Source: Pedobacter nutrimenti (GTDB taxonomy: Bacteria; Bacteroidota; Bacteroidia; Sphingobacteriales; Sphingobacteriaceae). From it: a stretch of 64,000 nt of DNA. The notes beneath the pieces are model-generated. The model did no database searches. It had not been told where the DNA came from and was given only the letters and a program-made list of their open reading frames with translations. Positions 17,712 to 26,247 of the stretch are shown piece by piece; within the stretch, counting starts at the first letter, position 1; every line of letters starts with the position of its first letter. A program made the translations under genes and the position numbers. The DNA lies in the NCBI RefSeq assembly GCF_003208655.1, contig NZ_QKLU01000004.1, positions 186,001 to 250,000 of the forward strand, read 5' to 3'.

Positions 17712-20057
17712 TTAGAATTTAAAATTATAGGTCACTGAAGGGATAATCCCAAAAAGACTGGTCTGTACCGCTTCGGTCCTTGTCGGATCGTTTTCCTTAT
17801 CCCTAAACCTGATGGCATAAGGATTTTTGCTGTTTAATGCATTGTAAAGGCTAAATGTCCAGCTGGACTGAAACCGGCGGGTTTCTTTGGCTTTTAAGGT
17901 TGCCCCGATGTCCAGACGGGAAGTATTTGGCATGCGGCCCGCATTTCGGTCTGTATAATAATAAGTGGTCAGCCCGCCAATATTATATTTTCCGGCCGGA
18001 TAGGTGACCGCATTTCCTGTATTAAAAATATAGTTGGCAGAAACCGACCAGCGTTTGTTTAAATTGTACATGGCCACCAGGGACAAATCGTGTGTGCGGT
18101 CTTGTCTGGCAGGGAAATATTTTCCCTGGTTAATGCCATCAAACTGACGTTCGGTTTTGGAGAGTGTATAACTGATCCAGCCGGTCAGCCTGCCCCTGGT
18201 TTTTTTTCCGTAAAGTTCTATTCCATATGCCCGGCCTTTTCCGTACAGCAACAAGGATTCTACTTCATTATTTGCCGTCAAATCTGCCCCGTCCCTGTAA
18301 TCGATTTGGTTCTGCAGCCATTTGTAATAGATTTCAGCAGAAAACTCATAGGTATTCTGATCTGTATTTTTAAAATAACCAAGGGCCACCTGGTCGCCGA
18401 TTTCGGGCTTGATGTTGTTGCTGCTCATTACATACTGGTCGGTTGGCGAGCTGGTGCCCGAATTACTCAGGATATGGATGTTCTGGGTATTGCGGTTGTA
18501 AGAAGCCTTAATTGCATTCTGATCATTGACGCTGTAACTTGCTGAAAACCGGGGTTCCAGGTTAAAGTAGTTTTGAATGAAGTCACCGCTTTTATACGTA
18601 CTTGTTGAAACCAGGCCTCCAGCGGCCGAATAGGTATTGATCTTTCCAGGACCGAGCAGCGAAAACTGGCTTAGGCGTAGGCCAAACAACAAATTAAATT
18701 TTTCGCTCATTTTCCACTCATCCGATAAATAAGCCCCGAATTCCAGGCCGTAACGTTTTTCTATTGACAGCGGATTAAAACTGGAATTTGCTGTAGTGGT
18801 AATATCTGATGGTGCAATCTGGTGATGCGTTCCTTGCAGACCAAAACGCAGGATGTGCTTGCTGCTGAAGTATTGAAAATCCTGTTTAAAATTTAAATCC
18901 CTGATCATGGATTTCACCTTTGCATTGCTCTTTTCATCAATCAGCTCTATGGCATAGCTGTAACGGTTGTATATGAAAGAGGTATTTGAAAACAACCGGT
19001 TATTGAAAACATGGTTGAAACGGATGGTCGCAGTTGTATTTCCCCAGTCATTGGCAAACAGGTCTTTGATCCCGATGTTGTCCTGACCAAAATAGCCCGA
19101 CAGGAACAGGGTATTCTTGTCATTAAATTTATAATTCACTTTCGCATTAATGTCATAGAAGTTGAGCGTATTTTTTTTCAATACAGAATCTCCAAAAGCC
19201 TTTAGCAAAAGATCAATATAAGTACGTCTTGCGCTGATCATAAAGGAGCTTTTATTTTTTACCAGGGGACCTTCTGCTTTAATGCGTGAAGCAATGAGGC
19301 CTAATCCGCCTTCTACCCCAAATTTTTTATCGTTACCATCCTGCATTTTAACATCCAGCACAGAAGACAAACGTCCTCCATATTGCGCAGGCATACCGCC
19401 CTTATACAAACTGACATCTTTAATCGCATCTGCGTTAAAAGTGGAAAAGAAACCCAAAAGGTGCGCTGAATTGTAAACCGTGGCTTCATCGAGCAAAATC
19501 AGGTTCTGGTCGGCGGCACCACCACGGACAAAAAAACCGGTATTGCCTTCACCGCCCGACTTTACGCCCGGCAAAAACTGAATGGTTTTTAAAACATCCT
19601 TTTCACCCAATAAGACCGGCACATTGTCCAGGTCCTTCATGTTGATTTTGTTTATGCCCATCAGGGGACTTTTTACATTTTCATTTTTCTTTTCTGCTGC
19701 ACTGATCACCACCTCCTGTAAGGCAGAAACCCCGGCAAGTTCCACATTGATGGTCATCGCTTTACTGAGCTGCACTTTTTGAACAGAACTTTGATAGCCA
19801 CTGTAGCTGACCAGCAGACTGTATGCTCCAGCCTGGGCAGTCAAGGAATAAAAACCATAGGCATTTGTGGCCAGTCCTGTATTCAGAGACGCGCTTTGCA
19901 ACTTAACGCTAGCCCCGATCAGGGTTTCTCCTGTTGCCGCATCTTTTACCGTACCGCTGATGGTATAACGCTGCTGAGCAGATAAAATAAGCGGAGCTGA
20001 AATCAGGAAGGATGCCAGAAAAAGTAATACTATTTTCATACGAGCTTGATATTTCAT
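17712..20057 (-). CDS. TonB-dependent receptor with carboxypeptidase-regulatory domain, DUF4249 partner
   Basis: 781 aa. Signal peptide, then a carboxypeptidase-regulatory-like domain at about residues 30-115 (ISGTVKDAATGETLIGASV), a plug domain at about 130-240 (FFVRGGAADQNLILLDEATVYN) and a barrel ending in SVTYNFKF. It is shorter than SusC proteins and lacks an STN domain, so it should transport without signalling to an anti-sigma factor. The ATG at 20057 is used here; a second ATG at 20039 (MKIVLLFL) is also possible. The 477-bp region upstream contains five 11-bp tandem repeats. Confidence 0.92.
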   Translation of the reverse strand: MKYQARMKIVLLFLASFLISAPLILSAQQRYTISGTVKDAATGETLIGASVKLQSASLNTGLATNAYGFYSLTAQAGAYSLLVSYSGYQSSVQKVQLSKAMTINVELAGVSALQEVVISAAEKKNENVKSPLMGINKINMKDLDNVPVLLGEKDVLKTIQFLPGVKSGGEGNTGFFVRGGAADQNLILLDEATVYNSAHLLGFFSTFNADAIKDVSLYKGGMPAQYGGRLSSVLDVKMQDGNDKKFGVEGGLGLIASRIKAEGPLVKNKSSFMISARRTYIDLLLKAFGDSVLKKNTLNFYDINAKVNYKFNDKNTLFLSGYFGQDNIGIKDLFANDWGNTTATIRFNHVFNNRLFSNTSFIYNRYSYAIELIDEKSNAKVKSMIRDLNFKQDFQYFSSKHILRFGLQGTHHQIAPSDITTTANSSFNPLSIEKRYGLEFGAYLSDEWKMSEKFNLLFGLRLSQFSLLGPGKINTYSAAGGLVSTSTYKSGDFIQNYFNLEPRFSASYSVNDQNAIKASYNRNTQNIHILSNSGTSSPTDQYVMSSNNIKPEIGDQVALGYFKNTDQNTYEFSAEIYYKWLQNQIDYRDGADLTANNEVESLLLYGKGRAYGIELYGKKTRGRLTGWISYTLSKTERQFDGINQGKYFPARQDRTHDLSLVAMYNLNKRWSVSANYIFNTGNAVTYPAGKYNIGGLTTYYYTDRNAGRMPNTSRLDIGATLKAKETRRFQSSWTFSLYNALNSKNPYAIRFRDKENDPTRTEAVQTSLFGIIPSVTYNFKF

Positions 20058-20292
20058 GTCACGAAAATATCCAAAGCCTGCAACCGCACCTCCAAAAAAA
20101 CCATGAGCTGTATAGAATAGATCATCAGCCGTTAAAAAAATATACTGACCCGTATTCCTGTTTTTAAGCCCTCTTGCAGCACGCTGATCTGCCCTCTAAA
20201 ACAAAGCCTTTTGTTTTCTAAGAGTTGACCGAAAAAAACTATGTAATTATGATGTCCTAATTATTTTCTCATCAGATGAAAACTATATAAAC
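20058..20292. other. Non-coding region upstream of the TonB receptor
   Basis: No gene or clear promoter is visible. On the minus strand, facing the receptor, TATTTTCG close to the start codon matches the -7 consensus in all but one base, but it has no TTTG at the right distance. Confidence 0.5.
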
Positions 20293-20347
20293 GACCCTGT
20301 TATCACCCTGTTACCACCCTGTTAAGACCTAGTTATCACCTAGTTTT
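20293..20347. repeat. Five tandem 11-bp repeats
   Basis: Units begin at 20293, 20304, 20315, 20326 and 20337. The first three are (G/C)ACCCTGTTA plus one variable base. The last two read (G/C)ACCTAGTT plus two bases. The period is exactly 11 bp, close to one helical turn, so each unit faces the same side of the DNA. It lies about 240 bp upstream of the TonB receptor start. Confidence 0.85.
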
Positions 20348-20481
20348 TTTTGGACAGTTTATCCGCTGTTTTTGGGCCAGTTTCCAGCAGTAAACGGAGG
20401 AAATCAGATCAGTCATTTAAGGCCCATGCGAATGCTCGGTAGCACCAGCATAAAGATGCCTTTTTCAAATTTCTTAAAAAC

Positions 20482-20511
20482 AAAAAGCCCTGGAAAAATC
20501 CAGGGCTTTTT
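20482..20511. terminator. Rho-independent terminator
   Basis: AAAAAGCCCTGGA / TCCAGGGCTTTTT, 13-bp stem with a 4-nt loop, just downstream of the SRPBCC gene on the minus strand. Symmetric A/T flanks. Confidence 0.9.
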
Positions 20512-20534
20512 ATACGTTTAAGTTTTTGCAAACA

Positions 20535-20981
20535 CTAGTTCCAATTGTCTATTTTGACATCATAAGGATTGGGTGCGCCTTTCCCTTGTTCAATCAAAGA
20601 TTTCAGGCTCATCAGAAACAGGGCCCATTTAGTGCTGCAATGGTGCATAAATTCTACCGGCTCCCTCCAGTCCAGGTGTTTAAAAAGAACAATAATGTAA
20701 TCGCCTTCTTGTTTCAGTTCCCAATTGATCCGGGTGCCAATCCATTCTTCATGTCCAGCGACAACCTCCCAGGTTACATGTGCAGGGGATTTGAGTTCAG
20801 AAACTTTCATATCGAAGCCTCCTGCCCCAAAGCGGAATTTAATAATATCTCCAACCTGATTGCCTTCTCCTTCAGTATCCTCCGTCCACCATCCGGCAAG
20901 ACCGTCCCTGGTGGTTAATGCCCGGTAAACATCGTCCAGGGACGAAGATTTGATTCCAATTCTGTGCAAAATATTTGCCAT
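20535..20981 (-). CDS. SRPBCC (AHSA1-like) protein
   Basis: 148 aa with the START/Bet v1-like helix-grip pattern: VYRALTTRDGLAGWWT near the N terminus, GDIIKFRF, HVTWEVVAGH and a long C-terminal helix (TKWALFLMSLKSLIEQGKG). The GWWT motif is typical of the AHSA1/YndB-type group. Such proteins bind hydrophobic ligands in a deep cavity, but the ligand is unknown. It has an unusually clear Shine-Dalgarno sequence for this phylum. Confidence 0.85.
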   Translation of the reverse strand: MANILHRIGIKSSSLDDVYRALTTRDGLAGWWTEDTEGEGNQVGDIIKFRFGAGGFDMKVSELKSPAHVTWEVVAGHEEWIGTRINWELKQEGDYIIVLFKHLDWREPVEFMHHCSTKWALFLMSLKSLIEQGKGAPNPYDVKIDNWN

Positions 20982-20989
20982 ACGTTTTT

Positions 20990-20995
20990 CTCCTT
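20990..20995 (-). promoter_or_regulatory. Strong Shine-Dalgarno site of the SRPBCC gene
   Basis: AAGGAG on the minus strand, 8 bp before the ATG at 20981. Most genes in this window show no such site. Confidence 0.7.
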
Positions 20996-21124
20996 TCTTT
21001 TACGTAAAGTTAAGCGTCCAGAAACAGATATATAGGGTACAAAATAGACATTCTGCCGGGCCGATCTGGACATTAGAACATCTTATCCGTTAAAAAGTAG
21101 TCTGAAAATTCTAATTTCTAATAT

Positions 21125-21132
21125 TATCTTTA
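21125..21132 (+). promoter_or_regulatory. Possible -7 promoter element (TATCTTTA)
   Basis: TATCTTTA is 24 bp upstream of the start at 21157, with TCTG 20 bp further upstream (21101-21104). This is one mismatch in each box of the Bacteroidota consensus. Confidence 0.4.
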
Positions 21133-21156
21133 TCTGAGTCACTTCTCTTTTCATTT

Positions 21157-21711
21157 ATGCTCTTTTATATATCCGTCTTTCTTTTTATCTTAATCATTTT
21201 TGGCATCGCTATTTTTTTATGCTATTGGATCCCAAAGAAATTCGGTTTTCCTAAAACCGGAAAAATTCTGGCATGGATAGCTGGATTTTCTATTGTCATT
21301 CTAATCGGAACATTCATTTTTGAAGATCAATTTTTCACCAAGTCCAATGCAAAAAATTTCCTTTTTCAGCAAGGAATAATTCTTAATGATGATTTTGAAA
21401 TTATGGAAAATAAATCTATGTGGGGCCCAGGTGATTATTATAATACTTTTAGTCTTAAAATTTCAACCAAAGACAGATTAAGATTAATAAAAGAGATTTC
21501 TAGTGCTGTAAATTTTAAAATTATCAACAAAAGTGAAGAAGATGATATTCAAAAAATGAAAAGCGATAAGATTATTCAAAATTACGAGACCGAGACACAA
21601 TTTGTCCGGACTTATTTTGAACCCTCCAGCGGAAATTACGCACCTGTTTATAGAAAAATTGAAATTGATAAAAAAAAAGACTTACTCATTTTCGAAGATA
21701 TAGAAGAATAA
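21157..21711 (+). CDS. Membrane-anchored hypothetical protein
   Basis: 184 aa, family not recognised. Two N-terminal hydrophobic segments (VFLFILIIFGIAIFLCYWI; ILAWIAGFSIVILIGTFIF) are joined by a short basic loop (PKKFGFPKTGK). The remaining 120 residues are hydrophilic and Lys/Asp/Asn-rich (e.g. IEIDKKKDLLIFEDIEE). The gene is AT-richer than its neighbours, as seen in the 57-64 kb cluster, which may indicate later acquisition. It is monocistronic. Confidence 0.7.
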   Translation: MLFYISVFLFILIIFGIAIFLCYWIPKKFGFPKTGKILAWIAGFSIVILIGTFIFEDQFFTKSNAKNFLFQQGIILNDDFEIMENKSMWGPGDYYNTFSLKISTKDRLRLIKEISSAVNFKIINKSEEDDIQKMKSDKIIQNYETETQFVRTYFEPSSGNYAPVYRKIEIDKKKDLLIFEDIEE

Positions 21712-21728
21712 ATATCAGGAAAGATATA

Positions 21729-21768
21729 AAAAGGGCCCTGTTAATAATTTACAATAACGAACCCTTTT
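21729..21768. terminator. Weak bidirectional terminator
   Basis: AAAAGGG (21729-21735) pairs with CCCTTTT (21762-21768), with an inner GTTA/TAAC stem, between convergent genes. The imperfect stem makes this less certain than the other hairpins. Confidence 0.5.
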
Positions 21769-21774
21769 GTTTTA

Positions 21775-22158
21775 TTATTTCATCGAGCGCAGACCGATCA
21801 TATTCCCTTCCGTATCCTCTATAAGGGCAATAAAACCAAAATCGCCTACACTCACTTTCGGACGAAGTACTTTACCACCGGCAAGCTCCACTCGGCTTAA
21901 TTCCGTATCAATTTCCTTTGTATCAAAATAGACCAGAGTTCCACCAACACCTGGCTTTGCCATGTCCAATTTGACCAGGGCGCCACCTATAGCCCCCAAA
22001 CTCTGATCACCGGGAAAAGTAGCATACTCCATGTGTGCATGTTTTTCATTGCTAACTGGTACATCTGTAAGCTCGCATTTAAATACTTCAGCATAAAACT
22101 TTTTTGCCCTATTGAAATCTGAGGTATAGATTTCAAACCAATTCACTGTTCTTTTCAT
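21775..22158 (-). CDS. VOC-family (glyoxalase/bleomycin-resistance-like) protein
   Basis: 127 aa. The paired beta-alpha-beta-beta-beta pattern of the VOC fold is visible: VNWFEIYTSDFNRAKKFYAEVF in the first half and GGTLVYFDTKEIDTELSRVELAGGKVL plus ALIEDTEGNMIGLRS in the second. This subgroup is usually annotated as a glyoxalase-like protein, but the substrate is unknown. The next gene in the same direction upstream is a Crp-type regulator, 80 bp away. Confidence 0.88.
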   Translation of the reverse strand: MKRTVNWFEIYTSDFNRAKKFYAEVFKCELTDVPVSNEKHAHMEYATFPGDQSLGAIGGALVKLDMAKPGVGGTLVYFDTKEIDTELSRVELAGGKVLRPKVSVGDFGFIALIEDTEGNMIGLRSMK

Positions 22159-22238
22159 TTATCTCCACTTTAAATTAAACCAATAATTCAAAATTAAAAC
22201 GGATAAAAACAGATCCACTTGTCATAGGACAAGAAATG

Positions 22239-22811
22239 CTAATCCTTAAAAATTTCCTTCCGGATCCGGCTCAACGATGTGTCTGTGATCCCTAAATAAG
22301 AAGCAATGTATTTTAAAGGAGATTGAGTAACGATCTGGGTCCTTTCTTTGATAAGGTTTAAATATCTGTCAGTTGCATTGATGGTTAATGCATGAATTGA
22401 ACGCTGTTTTAAAATAAACAATTGATTTGTTGCCCAGGCCCGTCCCCACTCCCTAAAGCCTTCTATATTGTGCAACAACTGTTGAAAAGCATCGTATTCA
22501 ATTTTCCATGCAATACCTCCAGACAGGGCCTGAAAATTTTCGGCAGAAGGTATCCTGTGAAACAAAGAAAGAGATTCTATTAAAATTTCTCCGGGACAAT
22601 AAAACTCCGTGGTGATTTCATTGCCATTATAGTCGTAAAGAAAAGACCTCAATAATCCTTTTTCAATCAGATAAAAGGATTTGGAAATTTTTCCTTTTTC
22701 CAAAAGTAAATCGCCTTGTGAAAATTCAACTCTGGTATGCGCTTCACCAATCAGTTTATAATTTTCTGGCCTCAGAAGCGAGTGATGGTAAATCGTCTGA
22801 AATAATTCCAT
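22239..22811 (-). CDS. Crp/Fnr-family transcriptional regulator
   Basis: 190 aa. Effector domain (FSQGDLLLEKGKISKSFYLIEKGLLRSF, TTEFYCPGEILIES) and C-terminal helix-turn-helix (SPLKYIASYLGITDTSLSRIRKEIF). It belongs to the same broad type as the regulator at 15699. There is a long dyad at 22825-22852 just before its start that could be its own operator. Together with the VOC gene downstream it could form a two-gene unit. Confidence 0.88.
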   Translation of the reverse strand: MELFQTIYHHSLLRPENYKLIGEAHTRVEFSQGDLLLEKGKISKSFYLIEKGLLRSFLYDYNGNEITTEFYCPGEILIESLSLFHRIPSAENFQALSGGIAWKIEYDAFQQLLHNIEGFREWGRAWATNQLFILKQRSIHALTINATDRYLNLIKERTQIVTQSPLKYIASYLGITDTSLSRIRKEIFKD

Positions 22812-22824
22812 TTAACTTTTAAAT

Positions 22825-22852
22825 TTTAATACCGGTTTTTAATGGTATTAAA
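22825..22852. promoter_or_regulatory. 9-10-9 inverted repeat upstream of the Crp-type gene
   Basis: TTTAATACC (22825-22833) and GGTATTAAA (22844-22852) are perfect inverted repeats with a 10-bp spacer, 14 bp before the start at 22811. Size and position fit a dimeric regulator site; a transcript-end hairpin for the TonB receptor gene upstream is the alternative. Confidence 0.5.
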
Positions 22853-22947
22853 TTAAATGATTTTTTATGGATTTACGCTCCCTTCTTCAGCAAAACTGCA
22901 CCAGATGGGTACGTCACTCCCACCCGGTACAGATGCCTTTTCAACTT

Positions 22948-25900
22948 TTAAAAATTATACCTCAGGCCCAGCTGCATTTGCGCTCTTGACCCAAAGTAAT
23001 CGATGCTGTAGGGTTTACCCGGGTTGTTAAAGGTAAAAACCGGATAATTACCAGCGTTTTGCTGCGGAGGAAACAAATTCTGTGTTAAACCCACACTGCT
23101 GGTTGAATTAAACGTATTTGGTGAAAAATATTGTAGCCCCCAATTCCTGCTGATCAGATTGGTAATGTTCATCACATCCACCGTTAAGCTGACAGACTGA
23201 GAACCTTTCCGGTTGACAAACAGCTCATGGGACAGGTGCAGGTCTGCCTGGATGTTCCATGGGGTACGGCCCTGGTTCCGTTCTGTAAACATGCCCCTTC
23301 TGCTACTCAGGTACTGGTTTCCATCAATAAAAGCATTAAAAGCTTCGGCCTGCTGCGCTGCCGTTTTTCCCGTCAGGTCTTTAAAATAACGGATGGCCTC
23401 TTCACGCATTGGAATATAGGTTAAACTCACCTGCTGTGGTAAACCCTGCGTACTGCCGTTGACAATGCCGTAGGTAAAAGGGCTGCCCGATTGCGCGCTG
23501 AAAAACAAACTGATATTGGTTTTACCGGCTTTTTTCCACTGGTGGTCATAGCTGATGCTCGATACGATGCGATGGCGGACATCAAAGTTGCTATAGCTCA
23601 GCGAAGGGTTGTTCGGCACCAGCGACTGGTTCAGCTGCCAGTTGCTTTCCATAGAGTTCCGGACCCCATTGCTCAGATCTTTAGATTGTCCGTAGGTATA
23701 AGAAGCCGAAATGTTCAACACCTTGGCAAATGTTTTGGCAATGGTACCGCTAAGGCTGTAACGGTAACCTTCTGAGGTATTGCTCAACAAATAAATATTT
23801 GAAAAGCGGGGATCAACTGTTCCCGAATAAACAGGCTGTTGTTTTTGTTTGTCATAACCATAGTACAGCGGGTTGTCTTTGGTATTGAGCTGCTGGAACA
23901 ATACGTCGTTTAAACTTTTGGTGTACATCCCTTCCAGGGTAAAACGCCATTCGCTTTCTGTTTCGTAATCTATTCCCAAACTACCCCGCAGTACCTTAGG
24001 CATCACAAAACCATTATCGATCAGGTCTACCTGCGTACGCCCGCTGCCCGGATCGTTCACTATGGTCCCGTTTTGCCCGATAAACCCGGCAATTCCGTTC
24101 GGACTTGGCTTTACCGGGTCTGTTCCTGGTACAAAAGGCTGCTGATCGGCCTTCTGGTCAATGGCACCAAAATTATTACCGGTATTGTAATAAGCATAGG
24201 CCAGCCAGGCGAAAGGAATACGGCCGGTAAACATTCCCAGACCGCCCCTGAAAATCAGTTTCTGGTTACCCAGGGCATCGTAACGGAAACCCAAACGCGG
24301 GGAAAGCTGGACCTGGTTTAAAAATTTGTTCTCTATACGTTTTAACGGTGTATAGCTGTAGGTTGTTCCAAAATTCGGATCGGCCATAATGTCCCTGACC
24401 TTATCACTTAAACTAGGCATGGTAGGCAAATTCACCACATCAGCCCTCAAACCCGGGGTAATACGCAGTTTGTCGCTGATGCGGATCTCATCCTGCACAT
24501 ACAGGCTGTACATGTTCACCTTAAAATTTGCCGCAGGGTTGCTCAGCAGGTAGTCACGGCTGTTATTGAAATAGTTATAACTGCCCCTTACCCTGTAAGG
24601 GTTGTTGTTGACATAGTCTTCAATGCTCAGGTAATCCACACGGCCATTCCAGGCATTTACAAAACCATATTTAATGTTGTACAACTCATTGTGGGTACCC
24701 ACTAAAATTTTATGGCGGCCTTTGGTCCAGTTCAGGTTTGCGGTAAACTCCCAGGTTTGCTGTTTCATATTAAAAATACTCGCCTCACGGTCTGTACCCA
24801 AATAAATCGTTGTACCTGGTGTCCTGCCCATAATCTGTACCTGCGGCAGGGCCGGATCACCCTGTGGGTCCCTGCTGTCTTTCACATTTGTAAAACCAAC
24901 AATCAGATTGGCCGACAGTTCATTGTTGAAGCGGCTTTTCAGTTCGGCCACGGTGCTGCTCTGGTTGTTTTCCTGTAAGAAAGCCATGCTGCTGAAACGG
25001 AAATCCTGCTGGTCGCGGTCCATATGCGTCGCCTTACTGAAAATGGTATTGTTGCGGATGGCCAGCTGGTGTTTGTCATTGATGTTCCAGTCCAGGCGGT
25101 TAAAAAATTTCTGCGATTTGCTCCAGGTATTAAATACCCCCGCGGTACCTAAGTTGACCGCATTGCCATAGCGTGTTTTGGTGGCCTGTTCAATGGCGCC
25201 TGCATCGGCAACACTAAAAATTGCGCTGGTTTCGGCTGTGCCAACGTACAATTGTGTCGGGTCCTGGCGGCGGGTAATTTCTTCGTTGCTGAAAAAGAAA
25301 AGTTTATTTTTAATCAGCGGGAAGCCCACACGAAAACCCGTCTGGTAATCGTAAAAGTCACTGTTCATTTTGCCAAGGCCACCTGCCCGGTCGCTGCCGG
25401 TTATGGCAGCGTTTCGGCCAAAACCATACACCGAACCAGTTAAAGTATTGGTACCACTGCGGGTCACCGCATTCACAGATCCTCCTGTAAAATTTCCGAT
25501 TTTCACGTCAAAGGGCGCAAGGTACACCTGCATGTCTGCTATGGCATCTATAGAAATCGGATTGGTGCGGGTACTGCTCCCGTTCATACCTGATGTTCCG
25601 GTCTGCCCGCCCAGCGAGGGGCTAAAGCCAATGGCATCGTTGTTGACCGCACCGTCAATCGTAACGTTATTGTAGCGGAAGTTCGTGCCGCCAAAACTGT
25701 TGTCCCGGCTTCCCTGAGGGGTTGAACGGGTCAAATCGGTTATCGAACGGGAAACAGAAGGCATGTTACGGATTTGTTCGGCCGAAATGTTTTTGCCCGT
25801 TCCATAGGTATTGGCCGATGGTTTGCGCGCATGCGCCGTAATGGTGACCTCGCTCATGGTTTGCGCGCTGCTGCTGAGTACAAAAAGCAGTTGCTGCGCT

Positions 25901-26223
25901 ACACCCAGGCGAAGGTAAATGTCTTCACGGGTATCGGTTTGCATGCCCACCATGCTTGCACTTACCCGGTAAGGGCCGCCGGTACGCATATTGTTAATGG
26001 TAAAACGCCCGTCCTTATCGGTAGAAAGGCTGTATTTTGTTCCCGAGGGGGTATGTACCGCGATGATCGAAACACCCGGCAGTGCTTCCGCCCCGGCATC
26101 TGTAACCCGTCCGGTCAGTGCGCCTGAAGTTTCCTGGGCAAGTGCAGCTGCCGGTGCACAGAACAGCAGAAAAAAGGCCATGATCATCCCTGACCAACGA
26201 TATAAATTGTTGATTGTTTTCAT
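22948..26223 (-). CDS. Oar-like TonB-dependent receptor at the distal end of locus 2
   Basis: 1091 aa. Signal peptide (AAALAQE), carboxypeptidase-regulatory-like domain at about residues 32-120 (LTGRVTDAGAEALPGVSIIAV), plug at about 140-260 (FGGTNFRYNNVTIDGAVNNDAIGF) and a barrel ending in MQLGLRYNF. It has no STN domain, so it is not a signalling receptor itself. The large size, regulatory domain and plug wording resemble Oar-type receptors. It follows the last fasciclin gene with a 24-bp gap and is the last gene of the locus 2 operon, so it may handle a ligand related to the fasciclin lipoproteins. Confidence 0.92.
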   Translation of the reverse strand: MKTINNLYRWSGMIMAFFLLFCAPAAALAQETSGALTGRVTDAGAEALPGVSIIAVHTPSGTKYSLSTDKDGRFTINNMRTGGPYRVSASMVGMQTDTREDIYLRLGVAQQLLFVLSSSAQTMSEVTITAHARKPSANTYGTGKNISAEQIRNMPSVSRSITDLTRSTPQGSRDNSFGGTNFRYNNVTIDGAVNNDAIGFSPSLGGQTGTSGMNGSSTRTNPISIDAIADMQVYLAPFDVKIGNFTGGSVNAVTRSGTNTLTGSVYGFGRNAAITGSDRAGGLGKMNSDFYDYQTGFRVGFPLIKNKLFFFSNEEITRRQDPTQLYVGTAETSAIFSVADAGAIEQATKTRYGNAVNLGTAGVFNTWSKSQKFFNRLDWNINDKHQLAIRNNTIFSKATHMDRDQQDFRFSSMAFLQENNQSSTVAELKSRFNNELSANLIVGFTNVKDSRDPQGDPALPQVQIMGRTPGTTIYLGTDREASIFNMKQQTWEFTANLNWTKGRHKILVGTHNELYNIKYGFVNAWNGRVDYLSIEDYVNNNPYRVRGSYNYFNNSRDYLLSNPAANFKVNMYSLYVQDEIRISDKLRITPGLRADVVNLPTMPSLSDKVRDIMADPNFGTTYSYTPLKRIENKFLNQVQLSPRLGFRYDALGNQKLIFRGGLGMFTGRIPFAWLAYAYYNTGNNFGAIDQKADQQPFVPGTDPVKPSPNGIAGFIGQNGTIVNDPGSGRTQVDLIDNGFVMPKVLRGSLGIDYETESEWRFTLEGMYTKSLNDVLFQQLNTKDNPLYYGYDKQKQQPVYSGTVDPRFSNIYLLSNTSEGYRYSLSGTIAKTFAKVLNISASYTYGQSKDLSNGVRNSMESNWQLNQSLVPNNPSLSYSNFDVRHRIVSSISYDHQWKKAGKTNISLFFSAQSGSPFTYGIVNGSTQGLPQQVSLTYIPMREEAIRYFKDLTGKTAAQQAEAFNAFIDGNQYLSSRRGMFTERNQGRTPWNIQADLHLSHELFVNRKGSQSVSLTVDVMNITNLISRNWGLQYFSPNTFNSTSSVGLTQNLFPPQQNAGNYPVFTFNNPGKPYSIDYFGSRAQMQLGLRYNF

Positions 26224-26247
26224 CTTTTTGTTTGCTATGTTTAGAAA

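Noticed and set aside
16894..20057. DUF4249/receptor pair considered as a SusC/SusD locus
   Set aside because: The receptor lacks SusC length and signatures, and the partner lipoprotein has the DUF4249 pattern, not the SusD helical body.
20293..20325. Similarity of the 11-bp repeats (minus strand GATAACAGGGT) to half of an I-SceI homing-endonuclease site
   Set aside because: Only the half-site matches, no intron or endonuclease gene is present, and the tandem arrangement is not explained by it.
20293..20347. Short tandem array considered as a CRISPR
   Set aside because: Units are 11 bp and contiguous with no spacers, and no cas gene is near.
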